From Erythrobacter insulae (lineage in GTDB: Bacteria; Pseudomonadota; Alphaproteobacteria; Sphingomonadales; Sphingomonadaceae): DNA of 64,000 nt. The stretch lies in NCBI RefSeq assembly GCF_007004095.1, contig NZ_VHJK01000002.1, positions 124,001 through 188,000 on the forward strand, given 5' to 3'. Every line of letters begins with the position of its first letter. The stretch's first letter is position 1. The notes under the pieces were generated by a model. It worked only from the letters and a program-made list of their open reading frames with translations. It had not been told where the DNA came from and ran no database searches. Below are positions 53,593-63,611 of the stretch, in pieces. The translations under genes and the position numbers were made by a program.

Positions 53593-54018
53593 TCAGGTCC
53601 AGAACTGCAGGCTTCTAACGATCTTGGTAAACCGTTCATCCGTGGCAGTGGGTGCAATGGTCCGTTCGGTCAGCTGCCAACCACCAAACCGTGCTTTGCG
53701 CCACAATCCGGTGACCATGAATTCGCCTTTCCACTCGGCGCGCCCCAATTGCAGATCGAGTTTTGCTCCCGCTGCATACCAGGCGCATCGCCCGTGCCGG
53801 CGGACAAATGCTTCACCCAGCAAAAAGCCGGTGCAGCGAAAGCCATCTTCCATGGCGGCCACAAAACTGGGCCGGTCGAGCAGCTCGGGCGGTGTTGCCC
53901 CGACCATCATCATAAAATCTCGCGCTGCCAATTTGCGTATCGCCCCGCCATCACGGTGCATCCAGGCCTGCATAAACCGCAGCTCTTGCGCCTGGATCAA
54001 GGATGGAACATCCGCCAC
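53593..54018 (-). CDS. SnoaL/DUF4440-like protein
   Basis: A 141-residue protein with an NTF2-like pattern: helix 'SLIQAQELRFMQAWMHRDGGAIRKLAARDFMMMVG', then strands ending 'WQLTERTIAPTATD'. There is no signal peptide. The start is set at the GTG (54018) right behind the pgk stop, because the frame upstream of it overlaps pgk; function is unknown. Together with the thioesterase it forms a pair inside an otherwise metabolic operon. Confidence 0.75.
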   Translation of the reverse strand: MADVPSLIQAQELRFMQAWMHRDGGAIRKLAARDFMMMVGATPPELLDRPSFVAAMEDGFRCTGFLLGEAFVRRHGRCAWYAAGAKLDLQLGRAEWKGEFMVTGLWRKARFGGWQLTERTIAPTATDERFTKIVRSLQFWT

Positions 54019-54020
54019 TG

Positions 54021-55220
54021 TCAGTTCCGGAGCGCAGCCACACCGGGTAGCTCTTTGCCTTCCATCCATTCAAGGAAGGCCCCGCCAGCGGTTGAAATAT
54101 ACGTTACATCATCGGTCACGCCTGCCTGTGCGAGCGCGGCAACAGTATCGCCGCCGCCAGCAACACTGACCAGCGATCCTTCCTGTGTAAGCGCAGCCGC
54201 ATGGCGGGCCAGCGCGACAGTCGCGGCATCAAACGGCTCTGTCTCGAACGCGCCGAGCGGACCATTCCAAACCAAAGTCCGGCACGTCTTAAGGACATCG
54301 GCCAGCGCCTCTGTTGCAAGCGGCCCGATATCAAGGATCATCTCATCCTTGGCGACCTCGTGTACATTGCAAATGCGAAGAGAGGCCGGGTTTGCGGCAA
54401 ATTCTTTCGCGACAACCACATCATATGGCAGATGCACGGTGCAGCCCGCGTGATCGGCTTCGTCCAGGATTTTCGAAGCCGTGTCCGTCAAATCATGTTC
54501 ACAAAGCGATTTGCCAACATTGACGCCGCGCGCGGCGAGGAATGTGTTCGCCATGCCGCCGCCGATGATCAGGTGCTGTACCCTGCCAACAAGATTTTCG
54601 AGCACGGCCAGCTTGGTAGAAACCTTTGCACCGCCGACCACCGCTGCAACGGGAGTTTCGGGCGTACCTAATGCGGCCTCAAGTGCCTTGAGCTCGCGCT
54701 CCATCGCACGGCCAGCATAGGACGGCAGAAAATGCGTAATGCCTTCGGTCGTCGCATGTGCACGGTGCGCGGCGCTAAACGCATCGTTCACGAAGAAATC
54801 GCCATGGGCTGCGATGGCCTGCGCAAAATTGGGATCGTTGTCGGTTTCACCGGCCCAGAAACGCGTATTGTCGAGCAAGCCGATATCGCCGTTTCGCAGA
54901 ATTCCAATGCTCTGCTCAACCACGGGCCCGGCGACTTCTGGAATGAACATCAATTCCTTGCCCAGCACGCCCTCGACATCGCCAACGACCATGCTTGTCG
55001 AAAGGACGGAAGAACGTTTGCCTCCCGGACGCCCGAAATGCGCGAGCAGCAAAACTTTCGCGCCTTTATCGGACAATTCCAGAATGGTCGGCTTTACCGC
55101 TTCCACACGGGTTACATCGCTCGCCGAACCATCTTTCATCGGCAAATTGAGATCAACCCGAACGAGCGCGACCTTGCCGGTCACGTCACCCAAATCATCA
55201 AGTGTCTTGAATGCGGCCAT
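54021..55220 (-). CDS. pgk: Phosphoglycerate kinase
   Basis: PGK transfers phosphate between 1,3-bisphosphoglycerate and ADP. The 399 residues include '[15 protein letters not shown]' (substrate site), '[12 protein letters not shown]', '[19 protein letters not shown]' and the nucleotide region '[16 protein letters not shown]' and '[12 protein letters not shown]'. It lies 25 bases behind gap and 2 bases ahead of the SnoaL-like gene. Confidence 0.97.
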   Translation of the reverse strand: MAAFKTLDDLGDVTGKVALVRVDLNLPMKDGSASDVTRVEAVKPTILELSDKGAKVLLLAHFGRPGGKRSSVLSTSMVVGDVEGVLGKELMFIPEVAGPVVEQSIGILRNGDIGLLDNTRFWAGETDNDPNFAQAIAAHGDFFVNDAFSAAHRAHATTEGITHFLPSYAGRAMERELKALEAALGTPETPVAAVVGGAKVSTKLAVLENLVGRVQHLIIGGGMANTFLAARGVNVGKSLCEHDLTDTASKILDEADHAGCTVHLPYDVVVAKEFAANPASLRICNVHEVAKDEMILDIGPLATEALADVLKTCRTLVWNGPLGAFETEPFDAATVALARHAAALTQEGSLVSVAGGGDTVAALAQAGVTDDVTYISTAGGAFLEWMEGKELPGVAALRN

Positions 55221-55245
55221 GTCGCGCCCTTTCGAATCGATTAAA

Positions 55246-56253
55246 TCAGAGGAACTTCGCCATAACGCCTGCAGTGTCGATCATGCGGTTGGAGAAACCC
55301 CACTCGTTGTCATACCAGCTAACCACACGGGCGAGTTTGCCTTCCATGACACTGGTTTCAAGACTATCTACAGTCGAGCTGGCCGGGTGATGGTTAAAGT
55401 CAGACGATACCAGCGGCTCATCAGTGTAATCGAGCACACCCTTCATCGCGCCATCGGCCGCCGCTTTAAGAGCTGCGTTCAATTCATCAACCGACGTGTC
55501 ACGGCCCGGTTGGAAAACCAGATCTACAAGCGATACATTCGGGGTCGGGACCCGGACTGATGAACCGTCAAGCTTGCCTGCAAGCTCGGGCAGAACGAGA
55601 CCGACAGCGCGCGCCGCGCCAGTGGTGGTCGGGATCATATTCTGCGCCCCGCCGCGGGCACGGCGCATGTCGCTGTGCATTTGGTCAAGCATGCGCTGAT
55701 CATTGGTGTAGGAATGGATCGTGGTCATGAAACCGCGTTTGATGCCGACGGTATCGTTCAGCACTTTTGCGATGGGCGAAAGGCAGTTTGTGGTGCAGCT
55801 CGCGTTGGAGACGATCACATCATCGCCCGTCAGCACATCGTGATTGACGCCGTAAACGATTGTGGCGGTGACGTTTTTCGCAGGGGCGGAAATCAGCACA
55901 CGCTTTGCGCCAGCGGCAAGATGCGGGCGGCAGGCTTCGTCGCTTTGGAAAAAGCCCGTGCATTCCAGTACGATATCGACGCCTTGCTCGCCATGCGGCA
56001 GGTTGGCCGGATCGCGTTCGCTCGTAACAGCGATCGACTTACCGCCGACAACAATCGCACCGTCCTTTACATCAACTTCACCGGGAAAACGGCCATGGGT
56101 GGAATCGTATTTGAACAGCAGAGCGTTCGATTTGGTATCCGCCAGATCATTAATCGACACGAGGTCAAGATCATGATCATCACGCTCGAGGATAGCGCGG
56201 GCGACAAGACGGCCGATGCGGCCAAAACCATTAATTGCAACTTTGGTAGCCAT
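55246..56253 (-). CDS. gap: Glyceraldehyde-3-phosphate dehydrogenase (type I)
   Basis: GAPDH oxidises glyceraldehyde-3-phosphate with NAD(P)+. The 335 residues show the Rossmann start '[15 protein letters not shown]' (7-21), catalytic Cys153 in '[12 protein letters not shown]', and '[12 protein letters not shown]' near the end. Asp/Ser choice after the dinucleotide loop ('SINDLAD') points to NAD+ use. It sits 15 bases behind tkt. Confidence 0.97.
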   Translation of the reverse strand: MATKVAINGFGRIGRLVARAILERDDHDLDLVSINDLADTKSNALLFKYDSTHGRFPGEVDVKDGAIVVGGKSIAVTSERDPANLPHGEQGVDIVLECTGFFQSDEACRPHLAAGAKRVLISAPAKNVTATIVYGVNHDVLTGDDVIVSNASCTTNCLSPIAKVLNDTVGIKRGFMTTIHSYTNDQRMLDQMHSDMRRARGGAQNMIPTTTGAARAVGLVLPELAGKLDGSSVRVPTPNVSLVDLVFQPGRDTSVDELNAALKAAADGAMKGVLDYTDEPLVSSDFNHHPASSTVDSLETSVMEGKLARVVSWYDNEWGFSNRMIDTAGVMAKFL

Positions 56254-56268
56254 GAAAGGAGCTCCTGC

Positions 56269-58248
56269 TTAGTCGTTCAGTTTGTTCAAAATTTGTGGCA
56301 CGATCGCGTCAGCGGTGAAACCGAAATGCGCAAACAAGTCTTTGGCTGGCGCTGACGCTCCGAACCTGTCGATCCCGATATTGACACCGTTTGTACCGGT
56401 GTAACGCTGCCAGCCGAAAGTGCTCGCCGCTTCGATCGAAACGATCAACGCGTCCGCAGGCAACAAATCAGCGCGGTAGCCAGCATCCTGTTCATCAAAC
56501 AGCTCGGTGCAGACCATGGAAACAACATCGGCGCCGATGCCCTTTTCCTCCAGCGCCTTGGCACTTTCCATCGCAAGCCCGATCTCTGCGCCTGTAGCGA
56601 GGATTACGACCCTGCGACCCGCCTCCGCAGCATTCAGGCGATACGCGCCTTTCGCGGACAGGTTCTCCCCTGCATCCTCAAGCCGGACTTGCGGCAAACC
56701 CTGGCGCGACAGGGCGAGGATCGTTGGCCGATCAGACTGCTGTAAAGCGACCTGCCAGCATTCCGCTGTCTCAACAGCATCAGCCGGGCGCATCACCAGC
56801 AAATTGGGCATCGCGCGCAACGAGGCAAGGTGTTCAACAGGTTGGTGTGTCGGACCGTCTTCGCCAAGGCCGATTGAATCGTGCGTCATCACATAAATCG
56901 CACGGGTTTTTTGCAGAGCCGACAGGCGGATTGCCCCGCGTGCGTAGTCGGTAAAGACCAGGAAAGTGCCGCCATACGGGATGATACCGCCATGCAGCGC
57001 CATGCCGTTCATTGCTGCGGCCATGCCGAATTCGCGGATGCCGTAATAAACATAACGGCCGCCGTAATTATCGGCAGTAAATCCTTCGATACCGCCAGCT
57101 TTCGTGTTGTTTGACCCCGTCAGATCGGCACTGCCGCCCATTGTTTCGGGCATCGCCGGGTTGATCACCGCAAGAGCCATTTCGCTCGCTTTGCGGCTCG
57201 CAACCCCTTGCGGATCAGCAATCAGGCTTGCGATATGCTGTTCGATCACATCGGTATCTGGCAAATCGCCAGACATGCGGCGCTCAAATTCGTCTTTATG
57301 TGCCGACGCCGCCAAACGGCTATTCCATGCCCCTGACGCATCGCGTCCCGCAGAGCCAATCGAACGCCAGTCTGAAAGAATCTCAGCCGGTACGACAAAT
57401 GGTTCTGCGGTCCAGCCCAATGCTTCACGCGCACCGGCAATCTCTTCTGCGCCAAGTGGCGCGCCGTGCGTGGCGCTCGTGCCCTGTTTGGTCGGAGCGC
57501 CTTTGCCGATTACCGTTTTGCAGGCAATTAATGACGGGCGCTCAGATGCTTTCGCTTCGTTGATTGCCCGTTCGATGTCGTCAAAATCATGACCGTCACA
57601 GCTGACCACGTGCCAACCGGTCGCTTCAAAACGGGCCTTCACGTCTTCGCTGGTTGATAGATCCGCCGGCCCATCAATCGTGATGTTGTTATCATCCCAA
57701 AGCACGTTCAACCGGCCAAGATGCAAGTGGCCAGCCAAACCGATTGCTTCGTGGTTAACGCCTTCCATCAAACACCCATCGCCTGCGATTACCCATGTCC
57801 GGTGATCGACAAGCTCATCGCCAAACGCCGCGTTAAGATTGCGCTCGGCCATCGCCATGCCGACAGCCATCGCGATACCCTGACCGAGCGGGCCAGTGGT
57901 CGCTTCGACGCCATCAAGCAGAAAGTTTTCCGGGTGGCCGGCGCACGGGCTGCCCAATTGCCGGAATGCGCGAATGTCATCCATGGTCGGGCTGGCATAA
58001 CCGGTCAGGTGAAGGAGGCTGTAAATCAGCATCGAACCGTGTCCGGCGGACAAGACAAAGCGGTCCCGATCAGCCCAATCGGGACGTGCCGGGTCAAACT
58101 TCACATGGTTCTTAAACAGAACGGTCGCGACATCCGCCATGCCCATTGGCATACCCGGATGGCCCGAATTGGCTGCCTGCACAGCATCCATTGAAAGCGC
58201 GCGAATGGCATTGGCCATGCTCTGCAAACGTGAAGTATCAATCGTCAT
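56269..58248 (-). CDS. tkt: Transketolase
   Basis: Thiamine-diphosphate enzyme of the pentose phosphate pathway. The 659 residues carry '[19 protein letters not shown]' (about 19-37), the ThDP motif '[16 protein letters not shown]...DDNNITIDG' (GDG-x26-NN), '[17 protein letters not shown]' and, in the second half, '[30 protein letters not shown]'. The start at 58248 is supported by AGGAGG upstream; longer frames to 58359 do not match the family. As first gene of the unit it is followed closely by gap and pgk. Confidence 0.97.
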   Translation of the reverse strand: MTIDTSRLQSMANAIRALSMDAVQAANSGHPGMPMGMADVATVLFKNHVKFDPARPDWADRDRFVLSAGHGSMLIYSLLHLTGYASPTMDDIRAFRQLGSPCAGHPENFLLDGVEATTGPLGQGIAMAVGMAMAERNLNAAFGDELVDHRTWVIAGDGCLMEGVNHEAIGLAGHLHLGRLNVLWDDNNITIDGPADLSTSEDVKARFEATGWHVVSCDGHDFDDIERAINEAKASERPSLIACKTVIGKGAPTKQGTSATHGAPLGAEEIAGAREALGWTAEPFVVPAEILSDWRSIGSAGRDASGAWNSRLAASAHKDEFERRMSGDLPDTDVIEQHIASLIADPQGVASRKASEMALAVINPAMPETMGGSADLTGSNNTKAGGIEGFTADNYGGRYVYYGIREFGMAAAMNGMALHGGIIPYGGTFLVFTDYARGAIRLSALQKTRAIYVMTHDSIGLGEDGPTHQPVEHLASLRAMPNLLVMRPADAVETAECWQVALQQSDRPTILALSRQGLPQVRLEDAGENLSAKGAYRLNAAEAGRRVVILATGAEIGLAMESAKALEEKGIGADVVSMVCTELFDEQDAGYRADLLPADALIVSIEAASTFGWQRYTGTNGVNIGIDRFGASAPAKDLFAHFGFTADAIVPQILNKLND

Positions 58249-58522
58249 GCGGGTCTGTTGCCTCCTGCTGGCAGGCGGCGTGTCCATAGGGTTGCCGCTG
58301 CGCAATATCCTCGCGCGCCGCAAGGTGTCTCTTCCGCGCGCGATTCGATGTTCTGCCACGCCATTGCCGAGCGTTAAGATGAGGTCAAGCGATCCGGGGC
58401 TGCTGTCTCGCGTTGCTCCCCAGATGCGCGGCGATGCATTCGCGCCTTAAGGTTCAAGATCACTTATCAACAGGCACCAGCAAAGCTTTGCGCAGACACG
58501 GCATTCTTGATATTTAGTGGTC

Positions 58523-58735
58523 ATGACAGAAGGCCGCATCGTTACTGCTATGGCGCGCATAGAGGCCGCGATGGAACGGATCGCATCTGCACGCGCCTCT
58601 TCCGTGACCAGTTCCGGTGAAGGAAACACCTCCGCCAAGGTAATGGCCTTGGTCAACACACATGAAAAACTTCGCGAAGAAGTGGCCGACACAATGCGCG
58701 AGCTCGACACATTGATCGAGGAGCTTGAGGGATGA
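58523..58735 (+). CDS. Small coiled-coil protein upstream of zapA
   Basis: A 70-residue protein that is almost entirely helical with heptad-like spacing ('GRIVTAMARIEAAMERIASA' and 'VMALVNTHEKLREEVADTMRELDTLIEELE'). No family is recognised. Its TGA overlaps the zapA ATG (ATGA), so it is translated with ZapA; a role as a ZapA/ZapB-like division partner is an inference from this coupling and its coiled-coil character. Confidence 0.8.
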   Translation: MTEGRIVTAMARIEAAMERIASARASSVTSSGEGNTSAKVMALVNTHEKLREEVADTMRELDTLIEELEG

Positions 58736-59214
58736 GCCAAGTAAAGCTTTCAATCGGCGGGCGCAGCTACACCGTGAATTGCGCCGATGGTGAAGAAAAC
58801 CACATCACCGACCTTGGAGCGATGATCGACGAGAAATATGGGCAGCTCGGTGAAGCGCGCAGCGCGCAAGAATCGCAGAACCTCCTGTTTACTGCCTTAT
58901 TTTTGGCAGACGAGCTGTCCGAAGCTCGCAAAGTGGCCAAGAAATCGTCCGAGATTGTCGAGCATGAAAAGGCCAAATCCGGCGGCAAGAAAGCCGAATT
59001 GAAAACTGCGATTGAAACACTAACCAAAGCCGAGGCACGCGCCCGTGAAGAAGTGGGCGAATTGAAAGCGCAGATTGCCGAAATGCGCGAATCCGCCAGC
59101 CATCAACACGACCTTTTCGGCGCCGCTGACCTTGGCGAAGATATCGTAGAAAAGCTTGAAGCGCTCGCTGCGCGCGCCGAAGAGACTGCAAGCGCGCTTG
59201 AAGGTGCGGCCTAG
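58732..59214 (+). CDS. zapA: Cell division protein ZapA
   Basis: ZapA binds and bundles FtsZ at the division ring. The N-terminal 95 residues match the family ('VKLSIGGRSYTVNCADGEENHITDLGAMIDEKYGQL', then 'SQNLLFTALFLADEL'). At 160 residues the protein is longer than E. coli ZapA (109), with a Lys/Glu/Ala coiled-coil extension in the C-terminal half. The zapA-6S RNA-5-FCL order is conserved in many proteobacteria. Confidence 0.9.
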   Translation: MSQVKLSIGGRSYTVNCADGEENHITDLGAMIDEKYGQLGEARSAQESQNLLFTALFLADELSEARKVAKKSSEIVEHEKAKSGGKKAELKTAIETLTKAEARAREEVGELKAQIAEMRESASHQHDLFGAADLGEDIVEKLEALAARAEETASALEGAA

Positions 59215-59231
59215 GCAGCCTAAGTCTATTT

Positions 59232-59407
59232 ATGGCGGGGCTGCCCGGCACGAGCCGATTGAACATCCCTGAGGCTATAAGCAATCCATAGGGAGCTGTC
59301 CCTGTCCGGGTGCACGGGTTCGTCCTGGATGCTTGGATACACGGCGCCCACCTGACGTTTTCGCGTCAGAGGATTTCTAGCGCAACGACCCATGGTGGTC
59401 CCGTCAT
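59232..59407 (+). ncRNA. ssrS: 6S RNA
   Basis: The segment lies between zapA and the 5-formyltetrahydrofolate cyclo-ligase gene, the classical site of ssrS. A long closing stem is visible: 59232-59245 (ATGGCGGGGCTGCC) pairs with 59394-59407 (GGTGGTCCCGTCAT) over 14 bp with G-U pairs. Inside, two opposed arms surround a largely unpaired middle, with CCTGAGGC on one side and GGCGCCCACC on the other. 6S RNA mimics an open promoter and holds housekeeping RNA polymerase in stationary phase. Ends are estimated from the stem. Confidence 0.8.
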
Positions 59408-59519
59408 TATTGTTTTGCACAGCCCGAAGGGCGCGAGAACACGTAGTTCTTGCGGCCATCGATCGCACCGCTTCAGCCGCCCTTGCGGGCGTGCGGCCTG
59501 GTGCTTACTTCTCTGGGCA

Positions 59520-60095
59520 ATGACCCTTTCCAAATCAGATCTTCGCAAAACGCTTCGCAAGAAACGGCGGGAACATGTCGCTGCGCAGCCAACTGCGATC
59601 CGCGCTTTGCTGTTTCATCGCCCGCCAGCGCCCTTGCTTGCCAAAATTGGCGCGGGGGCAAGCATTGCCGTTTATGCAGCCAATCCGCAGGAGGCACCGG
59701 CGAGCGGATACGCAAAATTCTTTCACGAGGCCGGTCATACAATCGCTTTGCCCTATTTCGATTCAGACGATGCCCCGATGACGTTTCGCGAACATAGCGA
59801 TCCGTTTGGCGGAAGTGATCTTGTGCCGGGGCCTTTCGACATCGCCCAGCCGCCCGCAGATGCTGCGGAACTTGTGCCCGATATTCTCTTTGTTCCGCTG
59901 CTTGGCTTTACCGCCGACGGAGAACGGCTCGGCCAAGGCGGCGGGCATTATGACAGGTGGCTAGCGGAACATCCGGGCCGTACGGTCATTGGGTTGGCAT
60001 GGGACGCGCAGCTTTGCGATGCGCTGCCAACCGAACCGCATGACATCGCCCTCGACGCGGTGGTTACCCCAACCCGCATTTACGGAATCGATTGA
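59520..60095 (+). CDS. 5-formyltetrahydrofolate cyclo-ligase
   Basis: 5-FCL (Fau/YgfA) converts 5-formyl-THF to methenyl-THF using ATP. The 191-residue protein has the basic 'SKSDLRKTLRKKRREH' start and the family signature 'LFVPLLGFTADGERLGQGGGHYDRWLA' (about 125-150). The ATG at 59520 is chosen because the upstream open frame runs through the 6S RNA. Its TGA overlaps the ATG of the next gene. Confidence 0.93.
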   Translation: MTLSKSDLRKTLRKKRREHVAAQPTAIRALLFHRPPAPLLAKIGAGASIAVYAANPQEAPASGYAKFFHEAGHTIALPYFDSDDAPMTFREHSDPFGGSDLVPGPFDIAQPPADAAELVPDILFVPLLGFTADGERLGQGGGHYDRWLAEHPGRTVIGLAWDAQLCDALPTEPHDIALDAVVTPTRIYGID

Positions 60096-60340
60096 TGAGA
60101 GAGACACCGACTTGGCGCATACCGGCTGGTATTATCGGGCTGTTTGTATTCTTGATGATCTATGGCATCCTGATCGCTCGCTATGCTCCTGATCTGATCG
60201 GTGGCTGGCCCGGCTGGGCTCAAACGATCATCTATCTGGTGCTCGGTCTGATCTGGTTATTGCCGCTCAAACCGCTGCTGATCTGGATGGAAACAGGCAG
60301 TTGGAGCGCGCCGGAAGAACCGGACCCGGACAAGAATTAA
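60095..60340 (+). CDS. DUF2842 membrane protein
   Basis: An 81-residue protein with two membrane helices ('IPAGIIGLFVFLMIYGILIARY' and 'WAQTIIYLVLGLIWLLPLKPLL') and an acidic tail, matching DUF2842, a small alphaproteobacterial family of unknown function. It overlaps the 5-FCL stop by one base (TGATG). Confidence 0.88.
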   Translation: MRETPTWRIPAGIIGLFVFLMIYGILIARYAPDLIGGWPGWAQTIIYLVLGLIWLLPLKPLLIWMETGSWSAPEEPDPDKN

Positions 60341-60798
60341 ATTCCGCCGGGCCCGGTCATATCTGGGTCAGGTAACCTTGTGTTTGCCATCGGCTTGAAT
60401 GTGAATAGCATCGAGCGGTTTCTTGCCAGAGATCGGCTTCGCGCCCTCTTCCCAATGCTCCTCGATATCGGTGGCCACAACGCCGAAAGTGGTTCGGCGA
60501 GATTGTCTTCGTCTCTTCCCTGTGATTGGTCGCACACAATTTGGCTAGAACTTCGGGTTCTTTATTGCCTCCATCGAAAGCGCCCTCACATATTCCAAGT
60601 CGTTCAGGGGCACAGATTCCACTGGGTCTTCTTCGTAAACAAATCCCAAGGTATCAAGATACCGTGTGGTTTGAACAGAGAGCCGCGCTTCCGGATTGGG
60701 TCGGAGCAGGAGGACGGGTGATACAGCTTTGACGGTCTAAGCCAGATCGCCCGATGACGACTGCTGAGACGCAAATTACCGATTTCAGAGATCCCAAG
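60341..60798. other. Sparse intergenic region between DUF2842 and tRNA-Asp
   Basis: About 460 bases without a convincing gene. Overlapping frames on both strands are weak. The most coding-like piece is the short minus-strand frame at 60368-60535, listed separately. I see no repeat, terminator with T-run or regulatory site that I can name. Confidence 0.5.
60368..60535 (-). CDS. Possible small basic protein
   Basis: A 55-codon frame from GTG. The first 16 residues are rich in Arg and Lys ('MRPITGKRRRQSRRTT'); the rest, 'DIEEHWEEGAKPISGK...IHIQADGKHKVT', has a composition like a real protein. There is no ribosome site, and the frame ends 28 bases behind the convergent DUF2842 gene. It may be a genuine small gene or the remnant of a longer one. 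Confidence 0.3.
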   Translation of the reverse strand: MRPITGKRRRQSRRTTFGVVATDIEEHWEEGAKPISGKKPLDAIHIQADGKHKVT

Positions 60799-60875
<77 letters not shown>

Positions 60876-61000
60876 TTAAACTTGACTGTTCAAACTGTGG
60901 TTTGCACCGCTTGGGAAGCAGGCCTCTAAGCCCCGCTTTCGACGCTGTCAACGGCCATTGGCTCTTGATGCGTCCATTAATTGCGCTTTTATTTCTCCAA

Positions 61001-62320
61001 TCAATCCGCGAGCAGCAAAACCGGCGTTTCGATCAGCTTTTTCATATCCTGAATAAAGCTTGCTGCGTCATATCCATCAACCACCCGGTGATCGCAGCTG
61101 ATCGAGATATTCATCAGCTTGCGTTTCTCGATTCGCTCGACACCGTCGGCCCCGGTTACAAACATGGGCCGTTCAATGATGCGATTTGGGCCAATGATTG
61201 CGACCTCAGGGCGATTGATCACCGGAGTCGTCGCCACACCGCCCAGCGGGCCGAGCGAGGTCACAGTCAAGGTAGAACCGGAAAGCTCTTCTGACTTTGC
61301 CGAACCGGTTCGGGCCGCCTCTGCCAAACGACCGATTTCGCGCGCCAATTGCCAAAGATTTCGGCTTTGCGCGTCTTTGATAACCGGCACCATCAACCCG
61401 TTATCGGTTTGAGCGGCCAGTCCTAGATGCACTGCGCCGTGGCGGGTGACGATGTTTGCTTCATCATCGTACCGCGCATTGATCATCGGATAATCCGGGA
61501 TCAGTTTGCAGATCGCCGTGATCAGCAAGGGAAGCATAGTCAGCTTTGGTTTGTCGCCGCGCGCACTGTTCAGATCAGCCCGCATGCGCTCCATGTCCGT
61601 AACGTCGCATTCCTCGACATAGGTAAAATGCGGAATGTTACGTTTTGCAGCGGACATATTCTGCGCGATCCGTTTGCGCAGACCAATCACTTTGATCGCT
61701 TCATCTTCGCGCGCCGCACCAGCCGGAGCAAACCCGCCGCCGGAATTGTACGAAAGAAACTGGTCCAGATCGCCGTGGCGAACGCGGCCATCATCGGCAG
61801 GCTTCACCTGCGCCAGATCAATCCCAAGATCGCGGGCACGCTGACGTACAGCGGGACTGGCAAGCACTTTGGCCGCAGAAGAAGGCTCCGAAACCGGAGC
61901 CGAAGCGGGTGTTGGTGCTGGTGCTGGTGTAGGCTCAGGCGTCTGAGCAGGAGCAGGAGCCGCCTCAGGCGGGCTCTCAGGCGCAGGTGTAGGTACCGGT
62001 GCCGGTGCCGGTGCCGGTGCCGAAGCAGGCTCTTGCGGTGCCTCTTCACCTTCATCTGACGCTTCGTCTGATACTTCGCCTTCGACTTCAACGACAAGCA
62101 ACATCGCACCAACCGAAATGGTATCGCCAACTTCCCCGGCGACTTCGATCACTTTGCCGTCAACTGGGCTCTCGATATCGATCGTTGCCTTATCGGTCAT
62201 CACGTCGACCAAATGCTGGTCTTCGGATACAATATCGCCGACCTTGACCTGCCATTCGACGATCTCCGCCTCGGCAACGCCCTCGCCCACATCGGGCATG
62301 TTGAAAGTGAACTTAGCCAT
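61001..62320 (-). CDS. bkdB: Branched-chain 2-oxoacid dehydrogenase E2 (dihydrolipoyl acyltransferase)
   Basis: Core acyltransferase of the branched-chain 2-oxoacid dehydrogenase complex, for valine, leucine and isoleucine breakdown. The 439 residues contain a lipoyl domain (1-78, lipoyl-Lys in 'VMTDKATIDIESP'), a long acidic then Ala/Pro linker (about 80-150), a peripheral subunit-binding domain ('LASPAVRQRARDLGIDLAQVKP', about 152-185) and the catalytic domain ending with 'CDHRVVDGYDAASF' (active-site His and Asp). The linker DNA is a repetitive GCxCCx tract. The E1 genes lie upstream, 232 bases away. Confidence 0.93.
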   Translation of the reverse strand: MAKFTFNMPDVGEGVAEAEIVEWQVKVGDIVSEDQHLVDVMTDKATIDIESPVDGKVIEVAGEVGDTISVGAMLLVVEVEGEVSDEASDEGEEAPQEPASAPAPAPAPVPTPAPESPPEAAPAPAQTPEPTPAPAPTPASAPVSEPSSAAKVLASPAVRQRARDLGIDLAQVKPADDGRVRHGDLDQFLSYNSGGGFAPAGAAREDEAIKVIGLRKRIAQNMSAAKRNIPHFTYVEECDVTDMERMRADLNSARGDKPKLTMLPLLITAICKLIPDYPMINARYDDEANIVTRHGAVHLGLAAQTDNGLMVPVIKDAQSRNLWQLAREIGRLAEAARTGSAKSEELSGSTLTVTSLGPLGGVATTPVINRPEVAIIGPNRIIERPMFVTGADGVERIEKRKLMNISISCDHRVVDGYDAASFIQDMKKLIETPVLLLAD

Positions 62321-62552
62321 ATTTCAAACTATCCTTCGACCTGCGATCGCTCGCTTCGATTGTGTAGGACCTGGGTGACAAAAACGGAATGTGTCATCCG
62401 GTGCCTACAGGCTCAATCCATTGTTATTTTTGGAAAATCTTCCAAAATCGCTGCTTGACACTTGTCCAACTTCCTTTGGTATTTGCGGGCTGGTTCATCA
62501 TCATTTCAATGCCATGAAACCGCGCGCGTAGGAAAGTTGGTCATGCCATACG
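62321..62552 (-). other. Spacer between bkdA2 and bkdB
   Basis: A 232-base gap interrupts the otherwise overlapping bkd genes. I find no terminator or reading frame of interest on the minus strand; bkdB may have its own promoter here. Confidence 0.4.
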
Positions 62553-63611
62553 TTAGTCTTTCAAAATCTTGTCGATTGCCTCGCCAATGCGAACTGGACC
62601 GGGGAAATATGCCCATTCGAGGCTATGCGGATACGGCGTATCGAACCCGGTCACCCGTTCCACTGCGGCTTCGAGGTGGTAAAAGCACCGCTCTGTTACG
62701 AGCGCGGAAAGCTCTGCGCCGAATCCCGATGTTCGGGTGGCCTCGTGCACCACAAGGCAACGTCCGGTCTTTTTAACCGACGCCTCGATTGCGTCTATAT
62801 CGAGCGGAACAAGCGTGCGCAGATCGAGAATATCGGCATCAATGCCTTTCTCGCGGCAAACCGCCTCGGCCACATGAACCATCGTGCCGTAGGTAAGCAC
62901 TGTCAGCTCTTCGCCTTCACGCACCTGACGCGCTTTACCCAGCGGGATCTTGTAATACCCCTCCGGCACGATGCTGGCCTCGTGTTTCTTCCACGGCTCT
63001 ACCGGCTTGTCATAATAGCCTGAAAACGGGCCGTTATAGATCCGCTTAGGCTCAAAAAAGATCACCGGATCATTGTCTTCGATGCAGGAAATCAACAGCC
63101 CCTTTGCATCGTAAGGCGTGGCGGGAATGACCGTTTTCAAGCCTGAAACGTGAGTGAAGATGCTTTCGGGTGATTGCGAGTGCGTTTGCCCGCCGAAAAT
63201 GCCGCCACCAAAGGGGGAGCGCACCGTCATCGGCGCGATATATTCCGTTGCGGACCGGTATCGCAGACGGGCTGCTTCGGATATCAACTGGTCAAGACCG
63301 GGATAGATGTAATCGGCAAACTGGATTTCAGGGACAGGGCGAAGGCCATACGCGCCCATCCCCACCGCCGCGCCGATGATCCCGCATTCGTTGATCGGGG
63401 TATCGAACACGCGGGTCTTGCCGTGTTTTTCCTGAAGCCCGGCTGTGCAGCGGAACACACCGCCAAAATAACCGACATCCTCGCCCATCACCACGACATT
63501 ATCGTCCCGCTCAAGCATCACATCGAGAGCTTCGTTGATCGCCTCGATCATGTTGATCCGGCGTTCCCCACCCGTTTCACCGGTCGGTTTTGGTTTGGTC
63601 TGGGTGCTCAT
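62553..63611 (-). CDS. bkdA2: Branched-chain 2-oxoacid dehydrogenase E1 beta subunit
   Basis: Beta subunit of the thiamine-diphosphate E1 component that decarboxylates branched-chain 2-oxoacids. The 352 residues read very like Pseudomonas BkdA2: 'VMLERDDNVVVMGEDVGYFGGVFRCTAGL', 'GMGAYGLRPVPEIQFADY', 'GGGIFGGQTHSQSPESIF', 'FFEPKRIYNGPF' and 'HEATRTSGFGAEL'. The ATG at 63611 shares ATGA with the stop of the alpha subunit, so the two are made together. Confidence 0.95.
   Translation of the reverse strand: MSTQTKPKPTGETGGERRINMIEAINEALDVMLERDDNVVVMGEDVGYFGGVFRCTAGLQEKHGKTRVFDTPINECGIIGAAVGMGAYGLRPVPEIQFADYIYPGLDQLISEAARLRYRSATEYIAPMTVRSPFGGGIFGGQTHSQSPESIFTHVSGLKTVIPATPYDAKGLLISCIEDNDPVIFFEPKRIYNGPFSGYYDKPVEPWKKHEASIVPEGYYKIPLGKARQVREGEELTVLTYGTMVHVAEAVCREKGIDADILDLRTLVPLDIDAIEASVKKTGRCLVVHEATRTSGFGAELSALVTERCFYHLEAAVERVTGFDTPYPHSLEWAYFPGPVRIGEAIDKILKD

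Noticed and set aside
61427..62059. Plus-strand Arg/Cys-rich frame with CRCRSR repeats
   Set aside because: It is the complement of the Ala/Pro linker and other parts of bkdB.
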